The notes under the pieces were generated by a model. It worked only from the letters and a program-made list of their open reading frames with translations. It was not told the origin of the DNA and did no database searches. From Haloarcula japonica DSM 6131 (GTDB lineage Archaea; Halobacteriota; Halobacteria; Halobacteriales; Haloarculaceae), in NCBI RefSeq assembly GCF_000336635.1, contig NZ_AOLY01000007.1, forward strand, positions 1 through 64,000: DNA of 64,000 nucleotides, read 5' to 3'. A program made the position numbers and the translations under genes. Shown here one piece after another: positions 8,772 to 15,844 of this stretch. Position 1 is the first letter of the stretch, and the number at the start of each line of letters is the position of its first letter.

Positions 8772-9635
8772 ATGCACAGGCTGGCCGTCGCCACGAACGC
8801 CGAGACCTTCGAGCGGATGCAAGCCCCGCTGGTGGCCCGGGATATCGAAGTGGGCCACGTCGAGACGGCCGAGCGGACACTGGCGCTCGATGAGAGTCCC
8901 TACAGCGAGTACGACGTGGGCTTCGTCTACCCCTCGCGGATTATGGAAGGTGCAGTCGCCGATGCCATGCTTGACGTGCCGTGGGTCAACGACCGCGAGG
9001 CTATCCTCCGCTCGCGGAACAAGGCCGACGTGCTGGCGCGCCTCGGACGCGCAGAAATTCCCGTTCCCGAGACCGTCGTCGTGTCGAACCCGGCGAGCGA
9101 GGCCGAACTGACGGCGGCGTTCGAGCGGTTCGACCCGCCCGTAGTCGTGAAGCCGAACTCGACGACCCGCGGCGTCGGCGTGGCCAAGGCTCACGATCTG
9201 GATTCGTTTCTCGGCATCGTCGACTATCTCGATCTGGTTCACGACTACCGCGCGGTCGGCGACCAGTCGTTTCTCGTACAGGAGTACATCGCCGACGCCG
9301 CCGACTACCGCGTGATGATCGTCGACGGCGAGTACGTCGGCGCGGTCGAGCGCCGCCTCCCCGAAGCGAGCCGCGAACGGGGCCGGTGGAAGCACAACGT
9401 CCACCGTGGGGCCGAAGCCGAAGGTCGGGAACTGCCACCCGAGCTACGGGAACTGGCCGAAGACGCGGCCGAGGAACTGGGGATTCCATATCTGGGCGTC
9501 GACCTGCTGGTGACCGCGGACCGCGCAGTGGTCAACGAGACGAACGCCCGCCCGACGATCGACTCGGCGACAAAGTACGAGGACGGCTTCTGGGACGACT
9601 TGGCGGCGTTGATACGGCAAACGGCTGAGCAGTAG
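8772..9635 (+). CDS. RimK/LysX-type ATP-grasp ligase
   Basis: The 287-residue protein has the ATP-grasp fold of the RimK family, whose members add amino acids (often glutamate) to protein or carrier-protein termini using ATP. PPVVVKPNSTTRGVGV is the ATP-binding glycine loop, FLVQEYI is the central strand, and VNETNARPTIDSATK carries the metal-binding Glu/Asn of the C-terminal part. No lysine or arginine biosynthesis genes, nor rpsF, are adjacent, so the substrate cannot be assigned. ATG 8772 follows a TTTTATTC TATA-like box at 8743-8750, 22-29 bases upstream. Confidence 0.83.
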   Translation: MHRLAVATNAETFERMQAPLVARDIEVGHVETAERTLALDESPYSEYDVGFVYPSRIMEGAVADAMLDVPWVNDREAILRSRNKADVLARLGRAEIPVPETVVVSNPASEAELTAAFERFDPPVVVKPNSTTRGVGVAKAHDLDSFLGIVDYLDLVHDYRAVGDQSFLVQEYIADAADYRVMIVDGEYVGAVERRLPEASRERGRWKHNVHRGAEAEGRELPPELRELAEDAAEELGIPYLGVDLLVTADRAVVNETNARPTIDSATKYEDGFWDDLAALIRQTAEQ

Positions 9636-9691
9636 CAAAACACGCGTGCTGTTGCTGGCACGCGAAAAACCAGAACCGCGTATCGGGCGCG

Positions 9692-10078
9692 CTACAGTTC
9701 GATGTCCGCGGAGTCCTCTTCGGGGTCGAAGGTGACTTCGAGGATGCCGTTGTTGTACGTCGCGGCGGCGGAGTGTTCGTCGACGCGGGTCGGCAGGGTC
9801 AGTCGTTCGTGGTACTCGCGCTCTGGACTTTCGGCGTTGATCGTGAGGACAGTGCCGTCGCACTTGAGGTCGATCGCGTCCTTGTCGACACCCGGAACGT
9901 CGGCGACGACCCGGATCTCCTCGTCGGTTTCGTGAACGTCGACGTGGAGGTCGGCCCCACCACCACCGGTGTCCCGGTCGATGTGGACGTCGCCTTCGGC
10001 CCCCATCATCTCGTCCATCATCCGCTCTATTTCCCGGAAGAACTCGTCGAACGGGTCGTCACTGTCATCGCGTCTCAT
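9692..10078 (-). CDS. Hsp20/alpha-crystallin small heat-shock protein
   Basis: The 128-residue protein has a Met/Glu-rich amphipathic N-terminal arm (EFFREIERMMDEMMG) and then an alpha-crystallin domain from about residue 45. It includes the VVADVPGVDKDAIDL strand pair and the conserved NGILEVTF motif. It is an ATP-independent holdase that forms oligomers and keeps unfolding proteins soluble. It lacks a clear C-terminal I-x-I anchor, which is not unusual for haloarchaeal members. It is divergent from the GAPDH gene, with a weak TATA element 27-35 bases before its ATG. Confidence 0.9.
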   Translation of the reverse strand: MRRDDSDDPFDEFFREIERMMDEMMGAEGDVHIDRDTGGGGADLHVDVHETDEEIRVVADVPGVDKDAIDLKCDGTVLTINAESPEREYHERLTLPTRVDEHSAAATYNNGILEVTFDPEEDSADIEL

Positions 10079-10193
10079 TCCTATAGACCAGTACGTCCGT
10101 CCGTTTCAAAAGCCTTCGGACGAATATTGTCCCTGTTAATCGACACCGTCGAGGGAGTCCTCTCACACGACTGGGCACCTTCACCATTAATCA

Positions 10194-10205
10194 TTCGAGC
10201 TCGAA
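10194..10205. promoter_or_regulatory. Perfect 12-base palindrome upstream of gap
   Basis: TTCGAGCTCGAA is a perfect inverted repeat 75-86 bases before the gap start codon and 116 bases from the hsp20 start. It lies outside both core promoters. It could be an operator for a dimeric regulator of gap or hsp20, but a 12-base palindrome can arise by chance. Confidence 0.35.
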
Positions 10206-10245
10206 CGCGCATAAACAAACACAAATTTACAACAAATCCGAAAAC

Positions 10246-10253
10246 ATTTTACA
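10246..10253 (+). promoter_or_regulatory. TATA box of gap
   Basis: ATTTTACA lies 27-34 bases before the ATG at 10280 in a locally AT-rich stretch, consistent with a leaderless or nearly leaderless transcript. Confidence 0.6.
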
Positions 10254-10279
10254 CTGACCGACTGCCTCTCTAGACACCA

Positions 10280-11284
10280 ATGAGTGAGCCAGTCCGCGTC
10301 GGCCTCAACGGCTTCGGCCGTATCGGCCGCAACGTATTCCGCGCATCGTTACACAACGACAACGTCGAGGTCGTCGGCATCAACGACGTGATGGACGATT
10401 CGGAGATCGATTACTTCGCCCAGTACGACACCGTCATGGGCGAGCTCGAAGGTGCCAGCGTCGACGACGGCGTCCTCACGGTCGAGGGGACCGACTTCGA
10501 GGCGGGTATCTTCCACGAGACCGACCCCACACAGCTCCCGTGGGACGACCTCGATGTCGATGTCGCCTTCGAAGCGACCGGCATCTTCCGCACCAAGGAG
10601 GGCGCGAGCCAGCACCTCGATGCCGGGGCCGACAAGGTCCTCATCTCCGCGCCGCCGAAGGGCGACGAGCCGGTCAAACAGCTCGTCTACGGCGTCAACC
10701 ACGACGAGTACGACGGCGAAGACGTCGTCTCGAACGCCTCCTGTACGACCAACTCCATCACCCCGGTCGCGAAGGTCCTCGACGAGGAGTTCGGCATCAA
10801 CGCCGGCCAGCTAACGACGGTCCACGCCTACACCGGCTCCCAGAACCTGATGGACGGCCCGAACGGCAAGCCCCGCCGTCGCCGCGCGGCCGCCGAGAAC
10901 ATCATCCCGACCTCGACCGGTGCCGCGCAGGCGGCCACTGAGGTCCTGCCCGAGCTTGAGGGCAAGCTCGACGGGATGGCCATCCGCGTCCCGGTGCCGA
11001 ACGGCTCCATTACCGAGTTCGTCGTCGACCTTGACGACGACGTGACGGAGAGCGACGTCAACGCCGCCTTCGAGGAGGCCGCCGCTGGCGAACTCGAAGG
11101 CGTGCTGGGCGTCACGAGCGACGACGTCGTCTCCTCCGACATCCTCGGGGACCCGTACTCCACGCAGGTCGACCTGCAGTCGACGAACGTCGTCTCCGGG
11201 ATGACGAAAATCCTCACCTGGTACGACAACGAGTACGGCTTCTCGAACCGGATGCTCGACGTGGCCGAGTACATCACAGAGTAA
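10280..11284 (+). CDS. gap: Type I glyceraldehyde-3-phosphate dehydrogenase
   Basis: The 334-residue enzyme oxidises glyceraldehyde 3-phosphate to 1,3-bisphosphoglycerate with NAD(P). GFGRIG at 11-16 is the dinucleotide-binding motif and SNASCTTN places the catalytic cysteine at 155. TGSQNLMDGPNGKPRRRRAAAENIIPTSTGAA and WYDNEYG are standard type I features. This is the bacterial-type enzyme rather than the archaeal type II form; haloarchaea are known to carry it, and acquisition from bacteria is the accepted explanation. Phosphoglycerate kinase, the next enzyme of the pathway, lies 320 bases downstream on the same strand. Confidence 0.97.
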   Translation: MSEPVRVGLNGFGRIGRNVFRASLHNDNVEVVGINDVMDDSEIDYFAQYDTVMGELEGASVDDGVLTVEGTDFEAGIFHETDPTQLPWDDLDVDVAFEATGIFRTKEGASQHLDAGADKVLISAPPKGDEPVKQLVYGVNHDEYDGEDVVSNASCTTNSITPVAKVLDEEFGINAGQLTTVHAYTGSQNLMDGPNGKPRRRRAAAENIIPTSTGAAQAATEVLPELEGKLDGMAIRVPVPNGSITEFVVDLDDDVTESDVNAAFEEAAAGELEGVLGVTSDDVVSSDILGDPYSTQVDLQSTNVVSGMTKILTWYDNEYGFSNRMLDVAEYITE

Positions 11285-11603
11285 TCATCGTCCGGCCGTT
11301 CTGTTCAGAAACCGGTTAAAATATAAGAAAAGATTATGGGGTTTGTTCGCAAACCATATTGATACACACAGAGTGTGAATCGGACTCACGCAACTGGCAA
11401 GCTCTGTGTGTCGGCGCAGTCGGTGGCCCGTGACCCACAGTTAGGTACAGCGGATGAGGACCCACCACTCCCACCCCATTCTTTCTCCCCTCTCCAAATC
11501 AGCAGTCGAAACAGAAGACGTAGTGGCAGTATGGCTCGGTCGGTAAGCCGCCCGCTGTCGGACTCGGAAACCGTTAAGCGGCCGGCAGGTTTCCTCCCGA
11601 GTG
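11285..11603 (+). other. gap-pgk intergenic region with TATA element and UUCG hairpin
   Basis: The 319 bases between gap and pgk contain a strong TATA-like run (TTAAAATATAAG, about 11316-11327). About 15-25 bases after it is a perfect 6-bp hairpin, GGTTTG-TTCG-CAAACC, at 11340-11355. This could be the 5' end of a small RNA or of a long pgk leader, or a processing/termination structure for gap. A second weak TATA (GTTAAGC, about 11570) lies at the right distance from pgk. No coding frame here looks real. Confidence 0.4.
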
Positions 11604-12809
11604 ATGACTTTCCAGACGCTCGATGACCTCGACGACGGACAGCGCGTCCTCGTCCGACTCGATCTCAATTCACCGGTGGAGGACGGCACGGTACAGGACA
11701 ATCGACGGTTCGATCGCCACACGGAGACGATCAGTGAACTCGTCGACCGCGGGTTCGAGGTCGCGGTGCTGGCCCACCAGGGCCGCCCGGGCCGCGACGA
11801 CTTTGTCTCGCTCGACCAGCATGCCGACATTCTCGCCGAGCACATCGACCACCCGGTCGAGTTCGTCGACGAGACCTACGGGCCACAGGCAATTCACGAC
11901 ATCGCGGCCCTCGACAGCGGCGACGTGCTCGTCCTCGAGAACACGCGGATGTGCGACGACGAACTGCCCGAGGAGGACCCGGAAGTCAAGTCACAGACGG
12001 AGTTCGTCCAGACGCTGAAAGACGAGTTCGACGCCTACATCAACGACGCGTACTCGGCGGCTCACCGCTCGCACGCCTCGCTCGTGGGCTTCCCGCTGGT
12101 CATGGACGCATACGCCGGCCGCGTGATGGAAACCGAGTACGAGGCCAACACGGCCATCGCCGAGAAGGAGTTCGACGGACAGGTGACGATGGTTGTCGGC
12201 GGGACGAAGGCTACTGACGTCATCGACGTGATGACCCACCTCGACGAGAAGGTCGACGACTTCCTGCTTGGCGGTATCGCTGGGGAACTGTTCCTGCGGG
12301 CCGCTGGCTACCCGGTCGGCTACGACATCGACGACGCGAACCTCTATGACGAGCAGTGGGAGCAAAACAGCGAGAAGATCGAGACGATGCTCGAAGACCA
12401 TCGCGACCAAATTACGCTCGCGGTCGACCTGGCCTACGAGGACGAGAACGGCGACCGCGCCGAGCAGGCCGTCGACGATATCGAGGAGAAGCGCGTCTCC
12501 TACCTCGACGTCGGCAGCGAGACCGTCATGGAGTACTCACCGGTCATCCGCGACTCTGAGGCCGTCTTCGTGAAGGGCGCGCTGGGGATGTTCGAGGACG
12601 AGCGGTTCTCGGTCGGGACCGCTGGCGTGCTCGAGGCCATCGCCGACACCGACTGCTTCTCCGTCGTCGGCGGCGGCGACACCTCACGAGCCATCGAGAT
12701 GTACGGGATGGAAGAGAACGAGTTCGGCCACGTCTCTATCGCGGGCGGGGCCTACATCCGGGCGTTGACCGGCGCAGAACTGGTCGGCGTCGAAGTGCTG
12801 CAGCGTTAA
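11604..12809 (+). CDS. pgk: Phosphoglycerate kinase
   Basis: The 401-residue enzyme transfers phosphate from 1,3-bisphosphoglycerate to ADP, the step after GAPDH. The N-terminal signature VLVRLDLNSPVEDG and AHQGRPGRDDF bind the phosphoglycerate; IAGELFLRAAGYPVG and VVGGGDTSRAIE belong to the nucleotide domain. The length fits archaeal PGKs. The start was taken as ATG 11604; an adjacent GTG one codon earlier is possible. Its last four bases overlap the stop codon of a small convergent gene on the opposite strand. Confidence 0.96.
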   Translation: MTFQTLDDLDDGQRVLVRLDLNSPVEDGTVQDNRRFDRHTETISELVDRGFEVAVLAHQGRPGRDDFVSLDQHADILAEHIDHPVEFVDETYGPQAIHDIAALDSGDVLVLENTRMCDDELPEEDPEVKSQTEFVQTLKDEFDAYINDAYSAAHRSHASLVGFPLVMDAYAGRVMETEYEANTAIAEKEFDGQVTMVVGGTKATDVIDVMTHLDEKVDDFLLGGIAGELFLRAAGYPVGYDIDDANLYDEQWEQNSEKIETMLEDHRDQITLAVDLAYEDENGDRAEQAVDDIEEKRVSYLDVGSETVMEYSPVIRDSEAVFVKGALGMFEDERFSVGTAGVLEAIADTDCFSVVGGGDTSRAIEMYGMEENEFGHVSIAGGAYIRALTGAELVGVEVLQR

Positions 12810-12952
12810 CTGCGGCCTTTCGTCTCGGCGTGTCGCAGGTCCCAGTCCTCGATTAGTTCGTCCGGTACCTCGACGAGTCGACCGGTTTCGGTCGGCTCCG
12901 TCCGTGCGTGACGGCCAGTCCAGTCGTGGTCAGCGTCGGGCGTAGCTGCCAT
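12806..12952 (-). CDS. Small acidic protein, 48 residues, convergent with pgk
   Basis: A 48-residue frame runs from ATG 12952 to a stop that overlaps the pgk stop by four bases. It starts MAATPDADHDWTGRHARTEP and has DELIEDWDLRHAETK near its end, with the acidic composition and GC-rich third positions of haloarchaeal genes. A TTTATT TATA element (12975-12981) sits 23-29 bases before the ATG, as for leaderless genes. No known domain is recognisable. It reads like a conserved haloarchaeal small protein, but that is an impression rather than a search result. Confidence 0.6.
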   Translation of the reverse strand: MAATPDADHDWTGRHARTEPTETGRLVEVPDELIEDWDLRHAETKGRS

Positions 12953-13080
12953 ACACCGCGCTATCAGCGGCGGGAATAAATTCCTTCTGCAATGTTGGTG
13001 AATATAATTACTCGATTCCGAGTCTATATTCCGTCTCCGGGAAGCGAAGTGCTTTCCGCCAGCCGCGCCGTATCTGGGAT

Positions 13081-13659
13081 ATGTTCACCGGAATCGTCGA
13101 GACGACCGGCGAGGTGCAGGCAGTTATTGACGATGAGGGCGGGCGTCGGATGCGGATCGGCGCGCCGTTCGAGGGACTCGACCACGGTCAGTCAATCAGC
13201 GTCAGCGGCGTCTGCCTCACCGTCGAGAAGGCGGCCGACGGCGAGTGGTTCGAGGTGTTTCTCGCCCAGGAAACCCTCGCCCGGACGTTCTTCGACGACC
13301 TCGACGGTGGGGACCGGGTGAACCTTGAGCGGGCGATGCCCGCCGACGGCCGGTTCGACGGCCACATCGTGCAGGGCCACGTCGATACGACGGCCGAAAT
13401 CGTCGGTATCGAGCAGGAAGGCGAGGACTGGACGTTCACCTTCTCCCTGCCTGCGGCCCATCGGGATTATCTAGTCCAGAAAGGGTCGATAACGGTCGAC
13501 GGCATCAGCCTGACCGTCGCTGACCGGCGCTCCGAGGAGTTTGACGTGGCGATTATCCCGACGACCTACGCCGAGACGACGCTGTCTGAGAAGTCGGTCG
13601 GCGATCCGGTGCATCTGGAGGTCGACGTGGTCGCAAAGTACGTCGAACAGTTGGCCTAA
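13081..13659 (+). CDS. ribE: Riboflavin synthase alpha chain
   Basis: The 192-residue protein dismutates two molecules of 6,7-dimethyl-8-ribityllumazine to riboflavin. It consists of two lumazine-binding repeats of about 95 residues each. The first begins MFTGIVETTGEV and contains SVSGVCLTV; the second contains FDGHIVQGHVDTTAEIV and VDGISLTV. Length and repeats match the bacterial-type trimeric enzyme. Its stop overlaps the stop of the convergent PrsW gene by four bases. No other riboflavin genes are adjacent. Confidence 0.95.
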   Translation: MFTGIVETTGEVQAVIDDEGGRRMRIGAPFEGLDHGQSISVSGVCLTVEKAADGEWFEVFLAQETLARTFFDDLDGGDRVNLERAMPADGRFDGHIVQGHVDTTAEIVGIEQEGEDWTFTFSLPAAHRDYLVQKGSITVDGISLTVADRRSEEFDVAIIPTTYAETTLSEKSVGDPVHLEVDVVAKYVEQLA

Positions 13660-14690
13660 GGGTCGAACTCAGTCTGTTCCGGCCGAAGCGCAGTCTCGTC
13701 CGGGTCCTCGTGAGCGCGCTTGTAGGCCCGCCGGTAGGCGTGAACCTTCTTCAGCAACAGCAGGCCGAAGAACGAATCGTACACGATGACGAATCCGAAG
13801 AACGCGACGAGGAAGTCGACGTTGTATATCGTGGCCACGATGGCAGTAACTGGGCCGGCTAGCGTGTTGTAGACGGCATGGATGAGCGAAGCGATGAGCA
13901 GCCCTTTCAGGACAATCGGCCCGGCATCGTCCGGATTGAACTTGGCTAGCCCGAGGTAGTAGCCGGCGAAGGCCGAGTAGATGACGTGTCCCGGTCCCGC
14001 GAGCGCTCTGACCGCGGTGATGTTGCTGCTGGCCGCGAGTAACTCAACCGTCCCCGTAGCCATCTCGGCGTTTTGGGTGATATACAACGCGTTTTCAATG
14101 GTCGCAAAGCCAAGGCCGGCGGCGGCACCGTACACTGCCCCGTCGACGACGGCGTCGAAGCGGTTGTCACGGAAGGCGTACAGGCGCACCGCCAGCAACT
14201 TCACTGTCTCCTCGACGGGACCGACGATGAGGAAGAAAACGAACACCTGACCGAGGAACGGGACCAGACCGAATCCGGAGCCGATTATTTGCACCGGCTC
14301 GCCAAGGAACCCGTTGAGGACGCCCGCGAAACCGGCGAACAGCACGCCAAGGAGGAACGTCCCCACGAGCAGCGTTAGCGGTTCCTGCGTGGTCACGTCG
14401 GCGTAGTAGATGTAGGCCGCAAGGCCGAGCGCCGGCACGGCGGAGAGAATCGCCATCCCAGCAAACAGCGGCTGGTCGCCGAGCGCGCCGAGGCTCCCGA
14501 ACGCGACCTGCAGGAGGAGAATCGCAATAGCTGTGAGCACAACCAGATACCGCAGCGTCCGTATTCCGATGTGGTAGAGCCAGTGGGCGAACCGGTCCAG
14601 TGTCGACCGGGGCTCCCAAGTCGATATCTCGTAGAGGTCTGCCGACCCATCCGCGTTTACCTCAACCGGGTCCTGCCGTCGCTTTCCCAT
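13656..14690 (-). CDS. PrsW-family intramembrane metalloprotease-like protein
   Basis: The 344-residue polytopic protein has about eight hydrophobic helices beginning at about residue 47. The PrsW signature VGPVEETVKLLAVR supplies the paired glutamates, and GLGFATIENALYI and GPGHVIYSAFAGYYLG supply the conserved E/N and H motifs expected for metal binding. PrsW was first described in Bacillus, where it cleaves an anti-sigma factor. Archaea lack sigma factors, so the substrate here is unknown. A TATA-like GGTTAGGT lies about 23-32 bases upstream of the start. Confidence 0.86.
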   Translation of the reverse strand: MGKRRQDPVEVNADGSADLYEISTWEPRSTLDRFAHWLYHIGIRTLRYLVVLTAIAILLLQVAFGSLGALGDQPLFAGMAILSAVPALGLAAYIYYADVTTQEPLTLLVGTFLLGVLFAGFAGVLNGFLGEPVQIIGSGFGLVPFLGQVFVFFLIVGPVEETVKLLAVRLYAFRDNRFDAVVDGAVYGAAAGLGFATIENALYITQNAEMATGTVELLAASSNITAVRALAGPGHVIYSAFAGYYLGLAKFNPDDAGPIVLKGLLIASLIHAVYNTLAGPVTAIVATIYNVDFLVAFFGFVIVYDSFFGLLLLKKVHAYRRAYKRAHEDPDETALRPEQTEFDP

Positions 14691-14855
14691 GTGCCACGTC
14701 TACAGTCCGCCTCACCTAACCGTTTGGTTCGGTTAGACCCGAACGAGCATTGGTGGCGGTACGGCTGACACTATGATTAGTCAGGACAGCCCCTGCCAGA
14801 ACAGACACTTGCAGGAGACGAGAAGCTTTTCGCACAGGCTCACTAACGGGGATGT

Positions 14856-15449
14856 ATGACGCTACGCGCGGGTGTACTCGCGGTTCAGGGCGACGTCTCT
14901 GAACACGGGGACGCAATCAAGCGGGCAGCAGCGGCCCACGACCGGACCGCGGAGGTCGTCGAGATACGTGAGGCAGGGCTGGTCCCGGACTGCGATGTCC
15001 TGTTGCTACCGGGCGGGGAATCGACCACGATTTCACGGCTTATCCACCGGGAAGGCATCGCAGAAGAAATCGAGGCCCACGTCGACGCCGGGAAGCCGGT
15101 GCTGGCGACGTGTGCCGGGCTCATCGTCAGCGCGACCGACGCACAGGACGACCGCGTCGACACGCTGAACGTCATCGATGTCTCCGTCGAACGCAACGCC
15201 TTCGGACGACAGAAAGACAGCTTCGAGGCCCCGCTTGACGTGACCGGACTCGGCGAGTCGTTCCCGGCGGTGTTCATCCGTGCACCGGTCATTGACTACG
15301 TCGGAGAGGACGTCGAAGTACTGGCGGCGTGGGACGACCGCCCGGTCGCGGTCCGTGACGGGCCGGTCGTCGGCACGTCGTTCCACCCCGAACTGACCGA
15401 GGACCCGCGCATCCACGACCTGGCCTTCTTCGACTCCGTGGAGTCGTAG
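14856..15449 (+). CDS. pdxT: Pyridoxal 5'-phosphate synthase glutaminase subunit PdxT
   Basis: The 197-residue class I glutaminase releases ammonia from glutamine for PdxS, which makes pyridoxal phosphate from ribose 5-phosphate and glyceraldehyde 3-phosphate. The oxyanion motif LPGGESTT is at 52-58, the nucleophile is C86 in ATCAG, and the SFHPE motif supplies H177 and E179. Length and motifs match PdxT closely. The partner pdxS is not in the window. An AAGCTTTT TATA-like element lies 27-34 bases before the ATG. Phosphoribosyl-ATP pyrophosphatase follows 36 bases downstream, possibly co-transcribed. Confidence 0.96.
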   Translation: MTLRAGVLAVQGDVSEHGDAIKRAAAAHDRTAEVVEIREAGLVPDCDVLLLPGGESTTISRLIHREGIAEEIEAHVDAGKPVLATCAGLIVSATDAQDDRVDTLNVIDVSVERNAFGRQKDSFEAPLDVTGLGESFPAVFIRAPVIDYVGEDVEVLAAWDDRPVAVRDGPVVGTSFHPELTEDPRIHDLAFFDSVES

Positions 15450-15485
15450 CGACGGCCTGAAGGCCCCGCTAACCGAACGGCGGCT

Positions 15486-15782
15486 ATGAGCGACGACACC
15501 GGCGACGTCATCGACGAACTGTTCGCGGTCATCGAGGATCGCAAGGCGAACCTCCCGGAGGACTCCTACACGGCGTCGCTGTTCACCCACGAGAAGGGCG
15601 AAAACGCCGTCTTGGAGAAGATCGGCGAGGAGACGACGGAGCTGATTCTGGCGGCCAAAGACGACGACACCGAAGAGCTCGCCCACGAATCGGCCGATAT
15701 CGTCTATCACCTGCTCGTCCTGCTGTCGATGAAAGAAATGGATGTCGATGATTTGCGATCAGAACTGGCCAAGCGGCGGTAA
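15486..15782 (+). CDS. hisE: Phosphoribosyl-ATP pyrophosphatase HisE
   Basis: The 98-residue all-helical protein hydrolyses phosphoribosyl-ATP to phosphoribosyl-AMP, the second step of histidine synthesis. It has the MazG-like metal-binding EE-x12-E-x3-D pattern in KIGEETTELILAAKD and ELAHESADIVYHLLVLL, plus SYTASLFTHEKGENAVLEKI, typical of HisE. The length is standard for a stand-alone HisE not fused to HisI. It follows pdxT by 36 bases on the same strand. Confidence 0.95.
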   Translation: MSDDTGDVIDELFAVIEDRKANLPEDSYTASLFTHEKGENAVLEKIGEETTELILAAKDDDTEELAHESADIVYHLLVLLSMKEMDVDDLRSELAKRR

Positions 15783-15844
15783 GGCGACCCCTCACCAGGT
15801 GAGGAGCGCGATAGATTGACACTGACACAGTTCATATCAGGAGT

